Shown here piece after piece: positions 9,183 through 19,400 of a DNA stretch of 53,986 bases (position 1 is its first letter; every line of letters begins with the position of its first letter). Made by a program: the position numbers and the translations under genes. The stretch is from Hyphomicrobiaceae bacterium (GTDB lineage Bacteria; Pseudomonadota; Alphaproteobacteria; Rhizobiales; Hyphomicrobiaceae): the NCBI GenBank assembly GCA_023384095.1, contig JAHDXT010000023.1, positions 1 through 53,986 on the forward strand, given 5' to 3'. The notes under the pieces are model-generated. The model was not told the DNA's origin. It searched no databases and saw only the letters and a list, made by a program, of their open reading frames with translations.

Positions 9183-9470
9183 TCAGAGGCCTTCGACGAT
9201 CACCATATCGACGATGCCGTTGGCGTCGCGGATCCTGGCTGCGGCCTGGTACTCGGGCGAGTCGTAACAGGCTTTGGCCTGCTCGAAGCTGTCGAACTCG
9301 ATGACGACGTGCCGCTGGCGCTCGGTGCCGCTGCGGGTCTCGTATTTGCCGCCGCGAACGAGGAACCGCCCGCCGTACTTGCGCAAGGGCTCGGCGTTGG
9401 CGGCGACGTAGTCCTTGTACCCGTCGGGATTTGTCACGGTGACGCGCCCGACCCAGTAGCCTTTCGGCAT
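9183..9470 (-). CDS. DUF1330 domain protein
   Basis: A 95-residue protein of the DUF1330 family, a small alpha/beta fold of the dimeric ferredoxin-like barrel type. Family features are the N-terminal GYWVGRVTVTNPDGYKDY, the central GGRFLVRGG and HVVIEFDSFEQAKACYDSPEYQ. No reaction has been firmly assigned to the family; members often sit beside catabolic genes. It lies 43 bases downstream of the TRAP binding-protein gene on the same strand and is probably cotranscribed with it. Confidence 0.88.
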   Translation of the reverse strand: MPKGYWVGRVTVTNPDGYKDYVAANAEPLRKYGGRFLVRGGKYETRSGTERQRHVVIEFDSFEQAKACYDSPEYQAAARIRDANGIVDMVIVEGL

Positions 9471-9513
9471 GTTTTGATCTCCCTGCTCTCTCGACAGCCC
9501 GGCTGGGCCTTCC

Positions 9514-10563
9514 TCAAACCTTCTCGAACCTGGCGAGCGAGGCCCTGGCGGCGTCGAGCAGCTTGCCGCCGTCGATGCCGCGCCCTTGCATCTGCTTGAT
9601 CCAGCCCTCGATGACAGGCTCCGTCGTCTTGATCCACTTCGCCTTCTCGGACTCGTCGATCGTCGTAATGGTGTTGCCCCGATTCCTGACCATATCGGAA
9701 ACCTTCACCCCGATATCGTCGAACATCTTGCCGGCCTCGGTAGCGAACGCCATCCCCGACTGTGCGTCGACCACCTTGCGCAGGTCGTCGGGAAGGCCCT
9801 CGTACTTCGCCTTGTTCATGGCGAGCATGAAGGAGGCTGTGTAGAAGGTCGGGGACCCGGGAATCTCGGTGTGATATTTGACGAGCTCGTGCACCTTGAT
9901 CGAGGGCACCACCTCCCACGGGACCACGGCGCCGTCGATGACACCCTGGGCCAGGCTCTCCGGAACCTGAGGGACCGGCATGCCGATCGGGCTGGCCCCG
10001 AGCGCCTTCAGCGCCTCGCCGGCGAGCCGCGTCGGAAAGCGCAGCTTGAGGCCCTTGAGGTCATCCATGGTCCGCACCTGACGCCTGGAATGGATGACCC
10101 CCTGGTCATGGCACCAGAAGCACAGCAGCCGGACGTCCTTCGTCTCTTCTTTCAGGTGCTGCTCGGCGAACTCCTGGGCCGCACGCGCATTGACCCGGGC
10201 CATGCGCGAGGCGACGAACGGCAGCTCGAAGACCTCCGTCGAGGGGAACCGCCCCGCCGTGTAGCCGGGCAAGGACCAGATGATGTCCGCCACCCCGTCC
10301 TTGGCCTGATCGTAGAGTTGCGGCGGCGCGCCGCCGAGCTGCATGGAGGGATAGATGTCGATCTTCAGACGTCCGCCGGTCTCGCTCTCGATGCGCTTGG
10401 TCCAGGGGGCCAGCAGGTAGGTGTGCACGCTGGAGACGGCCGGCAGGAAATGGTGGAGCCTCAGCGTCACCTCGGCGGCATTTGCCCGCGAGACGCGAAG
10501 GACGGCGGGAGCCGCGAGGCTCGCGCCGGCAGTGGCGATGAAGTTGCGACGGCTGATGGACAT
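9514..10563 (-). CDS. TRAP transporter solute-binding protein, DctP family
   Basis: A 349-residue periplasmic binding protein. The N-terminus MSISRRNFIATAG is a twin-arginine (Tat) signal, with likely cleavage at about residue 29. The mature part has the DctP fold: LRLHHFLPA, the ligand-binding LKGLKLRFPTRLAGE around residues 175-190 (the conserved arginine that binds carboxylates), and the C-terminal helices. Ribosome binding site GGGAGG lies 8 bases ahead of the ATG. TRAP systems need the membrane proteins DctQ and DctM; neither is in the window, so this is an orphan binding protein here. Substrate unknown, but a carboxylate is expected. It is divergent from the molybdenum hydroxylase genes and may share their control region. 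Confidence 0.93.
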   Translation of the reverse strand: MSISRRNFIATAGASLAAPAVLRVSRANAAEVTLRLHHFLPAVSSVHTYLLAPWTKRIESETGGRLKIDIYPSMQLGGAPPQLYDQAKDGVADIIWSLPGYTAGRFPSTEVFELPFVASRMARVNARAAQEFAEQHLKEETKDVRLLCFWCHDQGVIHSRRQVRTMDDLKGLKLRFPTRLAGEALKALGASPIGMPVPQVPESLAQGVIDGAVVPWEVVPSIKVHELVKYHTEIPGSPTFYTASFMLAMNKAKYEGLPDDLRKVVDAQSGMAFATEAGKMFDDIGVKVSDMVRNRGNTITTIDESEKAKWIKTTEPVIEGWIKQMQGRGIDGGKLLDAARASLARFEKV

Positions 10564-10745
10564 GATGGTTGCCTCCCGTTTCTATCGAGCTCGAGCCGAG
10601 GTTCTGCGCGGCAGTGCTTGCGACGAAGGTTTTCAGCTACTCTACCGCCAGATCGGGAACGAACGGAAGGCAAAGCAGGCGACGGCGCGGTCCGGTCGGA
10701 CTCGCTGGTGCCGCAGGACAGTTGGCGCGGGCTCCGCCCTGTGAT

Positions 10746-10769
10746 TTGCTAGGGTGAAGCCCTCAGCAA
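10746..10769 (+). promoter_or_regulatory. Leader hairpin ahead of the Mo-hydroxylase operon
   Basis: TTGCTAGGG and CCCTcAGCAA form a stem with a five-base loop, ending 31 bases ahead of the first gene of the operon. It could be a leader structure or an operator; the sequence does not decide. Confidence 0.3.
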
Positions 10770-10800
10770 TCAGAAAATCGAGAGAGTAAAAGAGAGATCC

Positions 10801-11661
10801 ATGCGATACGAGTCACCGGAAACGCTGGAGGCCGCGGTCGCGCTCCTGGCTTCGGAAGCGGGCGAAGCCCGGGTCCTGGCCGGTGGCACGGATCTGCTCG
10901 TGCAGCTCAAGACCGATGTCGTCGAGCCGCAGCTCCTGGTCGACGTCAAGCGGATCGGCGAGCTGCGGGAGGTGAGGCGCGAAGCCGGCGGTTACAGGAT
11001 CGGCGCGGCCGTCACCGGCGCCGAGCTGAAGGAGCACCCGGAGCTCAAATCAGTCTGGCCGGGCGTCATCGAGGCGGCGAACCTGATCGGGTCGACCCAG
11101 ATCCAGGGACGCGCGACGCTGGGCGGCAACCTGTGCAACGGCTCCCCGGCTGCGGACAGCGTTCCGGCGCTGATCGCAGCGGGTGCAAGGGCGACGGCCG
11201 TCGGTCCCGGCGGGCGTCGCGACATTGCAGTGGAGGACATCGTCCTCGGCCCGCGCCGCCTGTCCCTGGGTCGGGGAGAGATCGTTGCTTCCTTCCTGCT
11301 GCCGCCGCGGCCGCCGCGCGCGGCCGATGCCTACCTGCGCTTCATCCCGCGGACGGAGATGGACATCGCCGTGGTCGGCGCCGGCGTGAGCCTCACGCTC
11401 GACGGCAGCGGCGGCATCGCGGATGCGCGCGTCGCCCTCGGCGCCGTCGCGGCGCGGCCGCTGCTGGTCCCTGAGGCCGGCAAGGCGCTCATCGGCAGCA
11501 CGCTCGACGGCAAGACGCTGTCCCGGCTCGAGGAGGCGGTGCGCGCCGCCTGCCAGCCGATCGACGACAAGCGCGGCACGCGGGAATTCCGGATCAAGGT
11601 CGCCGGCGTCATGACGCGGCGCGCGGCGCAGAAGGCCTACGAGCGGGCGAGGTCACGCTGA
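10801..11661 (+). CDS. Mo hydroxylase FAD subunit (CoxM/xanthine dehydrogenase family)
   Basis: A 286-residue FAD-binding subunit of a three-part molybdenum hydroxylase. It begins directly with the family start YESPETLEAAVALL and carries the FAD pyrophosphate motif LAGGTDLL (about 28-35) and the second motif around TLGGNLCNGSPAADS (about 104-118). The subunit passes electrons from the 2Fe-2S subunit to the acceptor. The stop overlaps the ATG of the next gene by one base, so the three subunit genes form an operon. No extra 4Fe-4S loop of the 4-hydroxybenzoyl-CoA reductase type is visible, which argues against that enzyme. Confidence 0.95.
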   Translation: MRYESPETLEAAVALLASEAGEARVLAGGTDLLVQLKTDVVEPQLLVDVKRIGELREVRREAGGYRIGAAVTGAELKEHPELKSVWPGVIEAANLIGSTQIQGRATLGGNLCNGSPAADSVPALIAAGARATAVGPGGRRDIAVEDIVLGPRRLSLGRGEIVASFLLPPRPPRAADAYLRFIPRTEMDIAVVGAGVSLTLDGSGGIADARVALGAVAARPLLVPEAGKALIGSTLDGKTLSRLEEAVRAACQPIDDKRGTREFRIKVAGVMTRRAAQKAYERARSR

Positions 11662-12137
11662 TGGCGAAGCATCACATCGCGTTTACGGTGAACGGGGACC
11701 CGGTCGAGGCGCTGTGCGAGACGCAGCAGACGCTGCTCGACGTCCTGCGCGATGAGCTGGAGCTCACGGGCACCAAAGAAGGCTGCGGCACCGGCGATTG
11801 CGGCGCCTGCAGCGTGCTGGTCGACGGCCGGCTCGTGTGCTCGTGCCTGATGCTGGGCATCGAGGCCAGCGGCAAGTCGGTCGAAACCATCGAAGGCATG
11901 GGCCGCGGGGAGGAGCTGCACCCGCTGCAGCGCAAGTTCCTGGAGCATGCCGCCCTGCAGTGCGGCATCTGCACGCCGGGATTCCTGGTTGCGGCCAAGT
12001 CGCTGCTCGACCGCAACCCCGACCCGACGGAGACCGAGGTGCGCTACTGGCTGGCCGGCAATCTGTGCCGCTGCACCGGCTACGACAAGATCGTGCGCGC
12101 CGTGATGGATGCCGCCGCCGAGATGAGGAGGGCCTGA
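11661..12137 (+). CDS. Mo hydroxylase 2Fe-2S subunit (CoxS family)
   Basis: A 158-residue electron-transfer subunit with two 2Fe-2S clusters. The N-terminal plant-type cluster is bound by cysteines in GCGTGDCGACSV plus CSC downstream; the C-terminal cluster by CGICTPGF and CRCTGY. These are the defining motifs of the CoxS/YagT family. It transfers electrons between the molybdopterin subunit and the FAD subunit. It overlaps the FAD subunit gene by one base and ends three bases before the large-subunit ATG. Confidence 0.96.
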   Translation: MAKHHIAFTVNGDPVEALCETQQTLLDVLRDELELTGTKEGCGTGDCGACSVLVDGRLVCSCLMLGIEASGKSVETIEGMGRGEELHPLQRKFLEHAALQCGICTPGFLVAAKSLLDRNPDPTETEVRYWLAGNLCRCTGYDKIVRAVMDAAAEMRRA

Positions 12138-12140
12138 GCC

Positions 12141-14460
12141 ATGCAGGAACGCGTCCGCGATGCCGGGGGTCCCGCCGGGCTCAAGGTGATCGGCACCCGC
12201 CCCGTCCGTCCCGACGGCGTCGACAAGGTGACGGGCCGCGCCAAGTTCGGCGCCGACTACAACCTGCCCGGCCAGCTCGTCGGCCGGGTGCTGCGCAGCC
12301 CGCACCCGCACGCGCGCATTAAGCGGGTCGACACCTCGAAAGCCGCCGGGCTGCCGGGCGTCAAGGCGATCGTCACCCGCGACGACTTCGCCGACCAGGC
12401 CTCCGAGTTCGTGCCCGCCGGCGAGATGCTGATCAACTACCGCGATCTCGTGCGCAACGTGATGGCGCGCGAAAAGGCGCTCTACGAGGGCCATGCGGTA
12501 GCCGCGGTGGCGGCCACCAGCGCCAGCATCGCCAAAGAGGCGCTGAAGCTGATCGAGGTCGAGTACGAGGTGCTGCCGCACGTGCTCGACGTCGACGAGG
12601 CCATGCAGCCGAATGCGCCGTTGCTGCACGAGGACATGATAACGGCCGGTGTGGAGCCCGCGCCGAAACGGCCTTCCAATATCGCCAAGCGGGTGGAGTT
12701 CGCGCTCGGCGATGTCGAGAAGGGATTCGCCGAGGCTGATGTCGTCATCGAGCGCGAGTTCAGGACGAAGCCCGTGCATCAGGGCTACCTCGAGCCGCAC
12801 GCGTGCCTCGCCACTGTCGCCGAGGACGGGCAAAGCGACCTGTGGGTGACGACGCAGGGGCACTGGATCGTCCGCGCTCACTGCGCCCGGCTGCTCGGCT
12901 GGGACATCTCGAGGATCCGTGTGACGGCGACGGAGATCGGCGGCGGCTTCGGCGGCAAGACGGTCGTCTACCTCGAGCCGGTCGCCCTGGCGCTGTCCGC
13001 CAAGGCGAAGCGGCCCGTGAAAATGGTGATGAGCCGCGAGGAGGTGTTCCGCGCCTCCGGCCCGACATCCGGCGCCAGCATGCGCGTCAAGATCGGGGCC
13101 AGAAAGGACGGGCGCATCACGGCGGCCGAAGCGCTGCTCAATTACCAGGCCGGCGCCTTCCAGGGCTCGCCGGTCGGGCCGGGCGCCATGTGCGCCTTCG
13201 CACCCTACGACCTCGCCAACGTCAAGGCCGTCGGTTTCGACGTCGTCACGAACCGGCCGAAGGTGGCGGCCTACCGTGCGCCGGGCGCGCCCATCTCCGA
13301 GTACGCCGTCGAGTGCGTCGTCGACGAGCTCGCCGATGCGCTCCGGCTCGACCCGATCGACTTCCGGCTGAAGAATGCCGCCAGGGAGGGCACGAAGGCC
13401 GCCTACGGGCCGAAGTTCGGGCCGATCGGGCTCGTCGAGAGCCTCGAGGCGGCGAAGACGCATCCGCACTGGTCGGCGCCGCTCGGACCGAATCAGGGGC
13501 GCGGCGTCGCCTCCGGCTTCTGGTTCAACATCGGCGGCGAGACCACCGTCCAGCTCCAGCTCAACGAGGACGGCACGTTCAACCTGGTGGCGGGGACACC
13601 GGACATCGGCGGCCTGCGAGCCTCGCTGTGCATGATGGCGGCGGAGGAGCTGGGCGTCGACGTTTCGCACATCCGGCCGCTGATCGCGGATACCGCCTCG
13701 CTCGGCTACAACTTCCTGACCGGCGGCAGCCGCTCGACGTTCGCCGGCGGCATGGCTGTGGTCGAGGCGGCGAGGCAGGTGATCGGCCAGGCCTGCGCCA
13801 GGGCTGCGAAGCTGTGGGAGCTGCCTGCCGAGGCCGTGACGTTCGAGGACGGCATGGTGAAGCCGGCGGGTGGGAACGCCGGCAAGCACCAGCCGCTCAG
13901 CCTCGGCGACATCGGCCGGCTCGCCGGCAAGACGGGCGGGCCCGTCGTCGGCAATGCCTCGATCACCGCCCACGGCGCGGCGCCGAGCTTCGGCACGCAT
14001 ATCGCCGACGTCGAGGTCGATCCCGAGACGGGCCGGGTCGGCATCATCCGCTACACGGTCATTCAGGACGCGGGCAGGGCCGTGCACCCGGGCTATGTCG
14101 AGGGGCAGTATCAGGGCGGCGCGGCGCAGGGCATCGGCTGGGCGCTCAACGAGGAATACGTCTATGGCGAAGACGGGCGGCTGCAGAACCCGGGCTTCCT
14201 CGACTACCGCATCCCGGTCGCGTCCGATCTGCCGATGATCGACACGGTCATCGTCGAGGTGCCCAACCCGCGGCATCCCTACGGCGTGCGCGGCGTTGGC
14301 GAGACCCCGATCGTGCCCCCCCATGGCGGCCATCGCCAATGCGCTCGAGAACGCCACCGGCCTTCGCTTCACCGAGTTGCCGATGTCGCCGCCCAAGGTG
14401 CTTGCCGCCATCGAAAGGGCGCGAGCCAGCGGCGACAAGAGGCTGAAAATCAAGGTCTGA
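12141..14460 (+). pseudogene. Mo hydroxylase large (molybdopterin) subunit, frameshifted near the C-terminus
   Basis: Large subunit of the CoxL/xanthine dehydrogenase family, which binds molybdopterin cytosine dinucleotide and hydroxylates the substrate. It has the VIGTRPVRPDGVDKVTG start, GGGFGGKT Mo-pterin loop and the catalytic glutamate in GVGETP. The AYRAPGAP loop replaces the AYRCSFR of form-I CO dehydrogenase, so it is not a classical CO oxidiser; substrate unknown. At 14316-14322 a run of seven C shifts the frame two codons after GVGETPIV. With six C the gene would continue as PPMAAIANALENATG and end at 14460 with about 772 residues, a normal C-terminus; as given, the frame runs on to 14537 with foreign sequence. 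Either a base-calling error or a true late frameshift. GAGGAGG precedes the ATG by about 10 bases. Confidence 0.85.
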
Positions 14461-14637
14461 GCGCGAAATGCGCGCTCGGAGAGTGCTGGTGGGGCCTATG
14501 GCCGGATTCAGCACTCGGCTTAACCACTCGGTCATAACTGCCCTGCCGGCCCCGGTCCGCCGGGTTATCCTCCGTGCGTGGCCTCGAGCCCTCCGGCTCG
14601 TGAGCCACATGTCTGGTCATGCGTTTGGAGGGGCGGG

Positions 14638-15030
14638 GTGTCGCGCGGGCTCATAGGTGCACTGATCGTCGTCGCCATGGCGGCCATGTTGTCCATCGCC
14701 GGCCGCGCCGCGCGCGACATCGAGACGGTCCTGCAGGCCGACGGCGGGCGTGAGCTGATCGTGTTCGAGACAGACGGCTGCATCTACTGCGGGCTGTTCC
14801 GCCGCGACGTCCTGCCCGATTATCTCAAGTCGAAAAGGGCGGCCGAGGTCCCGATCCGGTTCGTCGATGTGCAGCACGCCGGCCCGCTTGAGCCGGCGCT
14901 CGCCGGCCCGCTGACGATCGTGCCCACGGTGGTGCTGCTGGTCGAGGGCCGCGAGGCCGGCCGCATCGCCGGGTATACCGGGCCCGAGGCCTTTTTCCAC
15001 ATGGTCAGCCAGATGCTGGGATCGCACTGA
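14638..15030 (+). CDS. Thioredoxin-fold protein with CIYC active site
   Basis: A 130-residue protein with an N-terminal hydrophobic segment (about residues 3-22), either a signal peptide or an anchor, followed by a thioredoxin-like domain. The redox site is ETDGCIYCGLF at about residue 46, and the cis-proline lies in IVPTVVLL. It resembles SoxW-type and other periplasmic thioredoxin-like reductants. The GTG start at 14638 has GGAGGGG 5 bases upstream. It follows the molybdenum hydroxylase genes by 177 bases and precedes a Tat-exported binding protein by 99 bases; a role in maintaining an exported partner is a guess from context only. Confidence 0.8.
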   Translation: MSRGLIGALIVVAMAAMLSIAGRAARDIETVLQADGGRELIVFETDGCIYCGLFRRDVLPDYLKSKRAAEVPIRFVDVQHAGPLEPALAGPLTIVPTVVLLVEGREAGRIAGYTGPEAFFHMVSQMLGSH

Positions 15031-15129
15031 TCCGTCCTCGGCCTGAGAGCCATTGTCAGCGAGGCCCGGTTGGGGTTTGATGCCGGGATGCGGGGCGTTC
15101 CACGACCCTTGCGCAAGGGAGTGCCGGGC

Positions 15130-16194
15130 ATGGACCGCAGGACCTTTCTGAAGACCACGACGGCGGCGGCAGGTTCGAGCCTTGGCTTGGCAGTTGCGGC
15201 CGCGCAGGCTGCACCAGATGCCGAAACCCCAGAGATCGCTGCACCGGCGCTCGCCCGCGGACTCGAGGCGCTGGTCCTCGCCACGCCGTGGGGCCCCGAC
15301 GTGCCCGTGCTCGGAGATGCCGCGGCGCGCATGGCGACGCGGCTTCAGCAGGTGCTCGGAGCCAGCTATCGCATCGTGCAGGACCACGCAGCGGCTTCGA
15401 GCCATGCGGATCTCACGTTTGCGATGCTCGATCCCGACGTCGAGCCCGGCCTTGCCTTCTTCGCCGGGCTGCCCGGAGCGTTCGGCCTCGAGCCGGGACG
15501 TCATCAGGCCTGGCTCACGATAGGCGGTGGACAGATGCTGTGGGACGACCTCGCGGCGCGACGCGGGTCGAAACCGCTGCTGGCCGGACATACGGGCGCG
15601 AGATGCGGTCTGTGGGCCAACCGCCCCCTGACAGACGCCGCGGACCTTGCCGGCGGCGCAATCGCTCTGCCCGGGCCCGGTCGCTCCATCGCACGCGCGC
15701 TGGGGGTCGAGCCTGTCGCTCTGCCCCCGGCGGAGCTGGGCGCTGCCCTCGCTGAAGGCCGCCTTGCGGCTGCGGAATGGGGCAATCCGCTCGCTGGCCT
15801 GGTGCTCGGCTTGCCCCAAGCCGCGACGCACTTCTATCGCGGAGGCATCCATCGCAACGGCGTGCCTGTCGCGCTCGAGGTGCGGCTCAGCCTGTGGGAA
15901 CGGCTCGGCGCCGCCGAGCGCATTGCGCTGGAAGGCGTTGCCGCCCGCGAGCTTGCGCTGTCGCTGGCCGAGGCGCTCGCCCACGAAAGCGTGGTCGAGC
16001 AGACCATGGCGCGCGTGCCGACGCTGTCGATCTCCGAATTCCCGGTTGCGCTCGCCGCCGCCGTCGACGCCGCGACAGCCGCCCTGATCGACGAGGCCGG
16101 CTCCGCCTCGCCCGACGCCGCCCGCATCGGAGCCAGCTACATGGCGTTCAGGTGGCTGCTGGGGGAACCGGATCCGATGCCGCTGTCGGCCTGA
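15130..16194 (+). CDS. Tat-exported TRAP (DctP)-like binding protein, divergent
   Basis: A 354-residue exported protein. MDRRTFLKTTTAAAG is a Tat signal with cleavage near AAAQA (about residue 27). The mature part resembles FcbT1-type TRAP binding proteins in its second half: LAAAEWGNP, then ATHFYRGGIHRNGVPVALEVRLSLWERL, which matches the conserved segment between the binding arginine and the long C-terminal helices. The first half is poorly conserved and has lost the usual lead-in. No DctQ/DctM genes are present. Start ATG at 15130 gives a complete Tat signal. It sits between the thioredoxin-fold protein and the indolepyruvate oxidoreductase, on the same strand as both. Confidence 0.7.
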   Translation: MDRRTFLKTTTAAAGSSLGLAVAAAQAAPDAETPEIAAPALARGLEALVLATPWGPDVPVLGDAAARMATRLQQVLGASYRIVQDHAAASSHADLTFAMLDPDVEPGLAFFAGLPGAFGLEPGRHQAWLTIGGGQMLWDDLAARRGSKPLLAGHTGARCGLWANRPLTDAADLAGGAIALPGPGRSIARALGVEPVALPPAELGAALAEGRLAAAEWGNPLAGLVLGLPQAATHFYRGGIHRNGVPVALEVRLSLWERLGAAERIALEGVAARELALSLAEALAHESVVEQTMARVPTLSISEFPVALAAAVDAATAALIDEAGSASPDAARIGASYMAFRWLLGEPDPMPLSA

Positions 16195-16408
16195 CCTGCA
16201 CGTCTCGTTTCTTGTTTTCGCTGCAGCGCACGGCCAGCAGGTTGCATCCCGGCTTGTGCGGGCCAACATTGCATGAGAGGTGCGGGGCCCATCCCCTGCG
16301 TTTGCTCTTCCGGCGCCACTCGCGTATGGATTATGTCAGCATCACTGACCTAGTCGGGGCCGGCTCGGCGCGCGTGGCCCGCGTCGATGCCCAAAGCCGA
16401 GGTGCCCA

Positions 16409-19400
16409 ATGCCGAAGCGCGCAGTCAGTCTGAGCGACAAGTTCGATCTCATCGAGAGCCGGCAGATCCTGACAGGAACGCAGGCGGTGGTCCGGCTGGC
16501 GCTGATGCAGAGGGTCCGGGACGAACGGGCCGGCATGAACACGGCCGGTTATGTAACAGGCTACCGCGGCTCTCCCATAGCCGGGCTCGAGGGCGCGTTC
16601 GAGCGTGCACGCACGATCGTCGAGAAGCATTGCATCCGCTTCCAGCCGGGCCTCAACGAGGATCTTGCCGCGACCGCCTTGTGGGGCTCGCAGCAGGCAG
16701 AGCTTCGCGGCGAAGGCAAGTACGACGGCGTATTCGGCATCTGGTACGGCAAAGGCCCCGGCGTCGACCGCACCGGCGACGTGTTCCGCCACGCCAACCA
16801 CGCCGGCACCTCGAAGCACGGCGGGGTGCTCGCGCTCCTCGGCGACGATCACACCTGCGAAAGCTCCACCTCCGCGCACCAGTCCGAGTTCGCGATGGTG
16901 GATTTCATGATCCCCGTGCTCAACCCGGCGGGCGTGCAGGAGATCCTGGACTATGGCCTCATCGGCTTCGCGCTGTCGCGCTTTGCCGGCGTGTGGGTGG
17001 CGCTCAAGTGCGTCAAGGACAACATCGAGAGCACGGCGACCGTCGACGGTCACATCGACCGCGTTGTGGTGAAGATTCCCGGCGAGGACGAGTTCCGGAT
17101 GCCGGCGGGCGGGCTCAACATCAGGCTCGGTGACCAGCCGCTCGCGAAGGAGGCGCGGCTGCACGACTACAAGCGCGCCGCGATGCTCGCCTTCGCGCGG
17201 GCCAACAAGCTCGACCGCCTCGTGATGAGCGGCGGCGGGCGGCCGAAGCTCGGCATCGTCACCACGGGCAAGAGCTATCTCGACGTGCGCCAGGCACTCG
17301 ACGAGCTCGGCATCGACGAGGTGAAGGCGAACGAGCTCGGCATCCGGCTCTACAAGGTCGGCATGGTGTGGCCGCTCGAGCCGCACGGCATCGCCAGCTT
17401 CGCGGATGGCCTCGACACTATCATGGTGGTCGAGGAGAAGCGCTCGCTGATCGAGACGCAGGTCAAGGAGCAGCTCTTCGACACGCCCAACCGCCCCCGC
17501 GTGATCGGCAAGAAGGACGAGAGCGAGCAGTGGCTGTTTCCCGCCAAGGGCGCGCTCGAGCCGACCGACATCGCAATTGCGGTGGGCGAGCGGCTGATCC
17601 GGCAGAATGCCGGCGGCGAGGCATTGAAGGCCAAGGTGGCGGAGCTGAAGCAGCTCAAGGGCAACCGGCCCGCTCAGCCCGAGGCGTTCCTGCGCACGCC
17701 CTACTTCTGCGCCGGCTGCCCGCACAACTCCTCGACGGTGGTGCCGGAGGGCATGCGCGCTTATGCCGGCATCGGCTGCCACTACATGGCCCAGTGGATG
17801 GAGCGCTCGACCGAGGGCTTCACGCAGATGGGCGGCGAGGGCGCCAACTGGATCGGCGAAGCCCCGTTCTCCAAACGCGGTCACGTTTTCCAGAACCTCG
17901 GCGACGGCACCTATATCCACTCGGGCAGCCTCGCCATCCGCGCCGCGCTGGCGGCCGGCACCAACATCACTTTCAAGGTGCTCTATAACGATGCGGTCGC
18001 CATGACCGGCGGCCAGAAGCTCGACGGCCACATCGGCGTGCCTCAGATCGCGAGCCAGCTTCTCGCGGAGGGGGTGCGCCGCGTCGAGGTGGTGACCGAC
18101 GAGCCCGGCAAGTACAAAGGCGCGAAGCGGCTGCCCGCCGGCATCCCCGTCAGTCATCGGCGCGATCTGATGGCGGTTCAAAGATCCCTCGCGGAGGGCG
18201 AGGGCGTCACCGCGCTCATTTACGATCAGACCTGCGCCGCCGAAAAGCGGCGCCGCCGCAAGCGCGGCGAGTTCCCCGATCCGGACAAGCGCGTCTTCAT
18301 CAACCCGGCCGTCTGCGAAGGCTGCGGCGATTGCGGCAGGACGTCGAACTGTGTCGCGGTCGTCCCGCTCGAGACCGAGCTCGGCCGCAAGCGCGCCATC
18401 GACCAGTCGGCCTGCAACAAGGACTTCTCCTGCGTCGAGGGGTTCTGCCCCAGCTTCGTGACACTGCACGGGGCCAAGGTGAGGAAGTCGAAGGGCTCCG
18501 GTGCCAACAACGGGCTCGACAGCCTTGCAGCGAGCGTGCCCGAGCCCACGCCGCCGCGCCTTGACGGGCCGTACTCGATGCTGGTCACCGGCGTCGGCGG
18601 CACCGGCGTCGTCACCATCAGCGCGGTGCTCGGACAAGCGGCCCATATCGAGGGCAAGGGCTTCGGCAGCATCGACATGACGGGCCTCGCCCAGAAGGGC
18701 GGCGCCGTGGCGTGCCACATGCGCGTCGCACGCTCGGCCGATGAGATCCATGCCATCCGCGTCGGCGTCGCCAACGCCGACCTCGTCATGGGCGGCGACC
18801 TGGTGGTCACGGCCTCCAACAAGATCCTGGAGACGATCAGGCCCGGTGAGACGGCGGTGGTCGTCTCCACGCACGAGATGACGACTGGCGACTTCACGCG
18901 CAACCCGGGCCTGGTGGTGCCCGGCGCGAAGCTGCTGCAGGCGATCGCGGACCGCGTGCGCAAGGGTCCGCTCCACACCTTCGATGCGCACGACTATGCG
19001 GTGAAGCTGTTCGGCGATTCGATCGCGTCCAATATGTTCCTGCTGGGCTATGCCTATCAGCTTGGCCACGTGCCGGTCGGCGCAGCCGCCATCGAGCAGG
19101 CCATTGCCCTCAACGGCGCGGCGGTGGAGATGAACCGTTCGGCGTTCCGGCTCGGCCGCCTGGCCGCGCACGACCGTCACTCTATAGACCGCATCGCGAG
19201 GCCGGTGGAGCTGCACGCCCGCGAGCCGCAGACGCTCGACGACATCATCGCGTTCCGCGCCCGCCACCTCGCTGCCTACCAGGATGAGCAACTGGCGGCG
19301 CGCTACCGCTCCAAGGTGGCCTGGATCGCGGGCATGGAGAAGGAGAAGGCGCCGGGCCGGTCGGGGCTGGCGGCGGCGGTGGCCCGCGCCTATCACAAGC

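Noticed and set aside
11637-14453. Long open frame on the minus strand opposite the molybdenum hydroxylase genes
   Set aside because: It mirrors the codon pattern of real plus-strand genes in GC-rich DNA and shows no domain.
10801-14460. Form-I CO dehydrogenase (CoxMSL)
   Set aside because: The large subunit has AYRAPGAP instead of the AYRCSFR active-site loop, so CO oxidation is not supported.
14461-14537. C-terminal extension of the Mo hydroxylase large subunit
   Set aside because: It is reached only through the seven-C shift; the alternative frame restores a normal family C-terminus ending at 14460.
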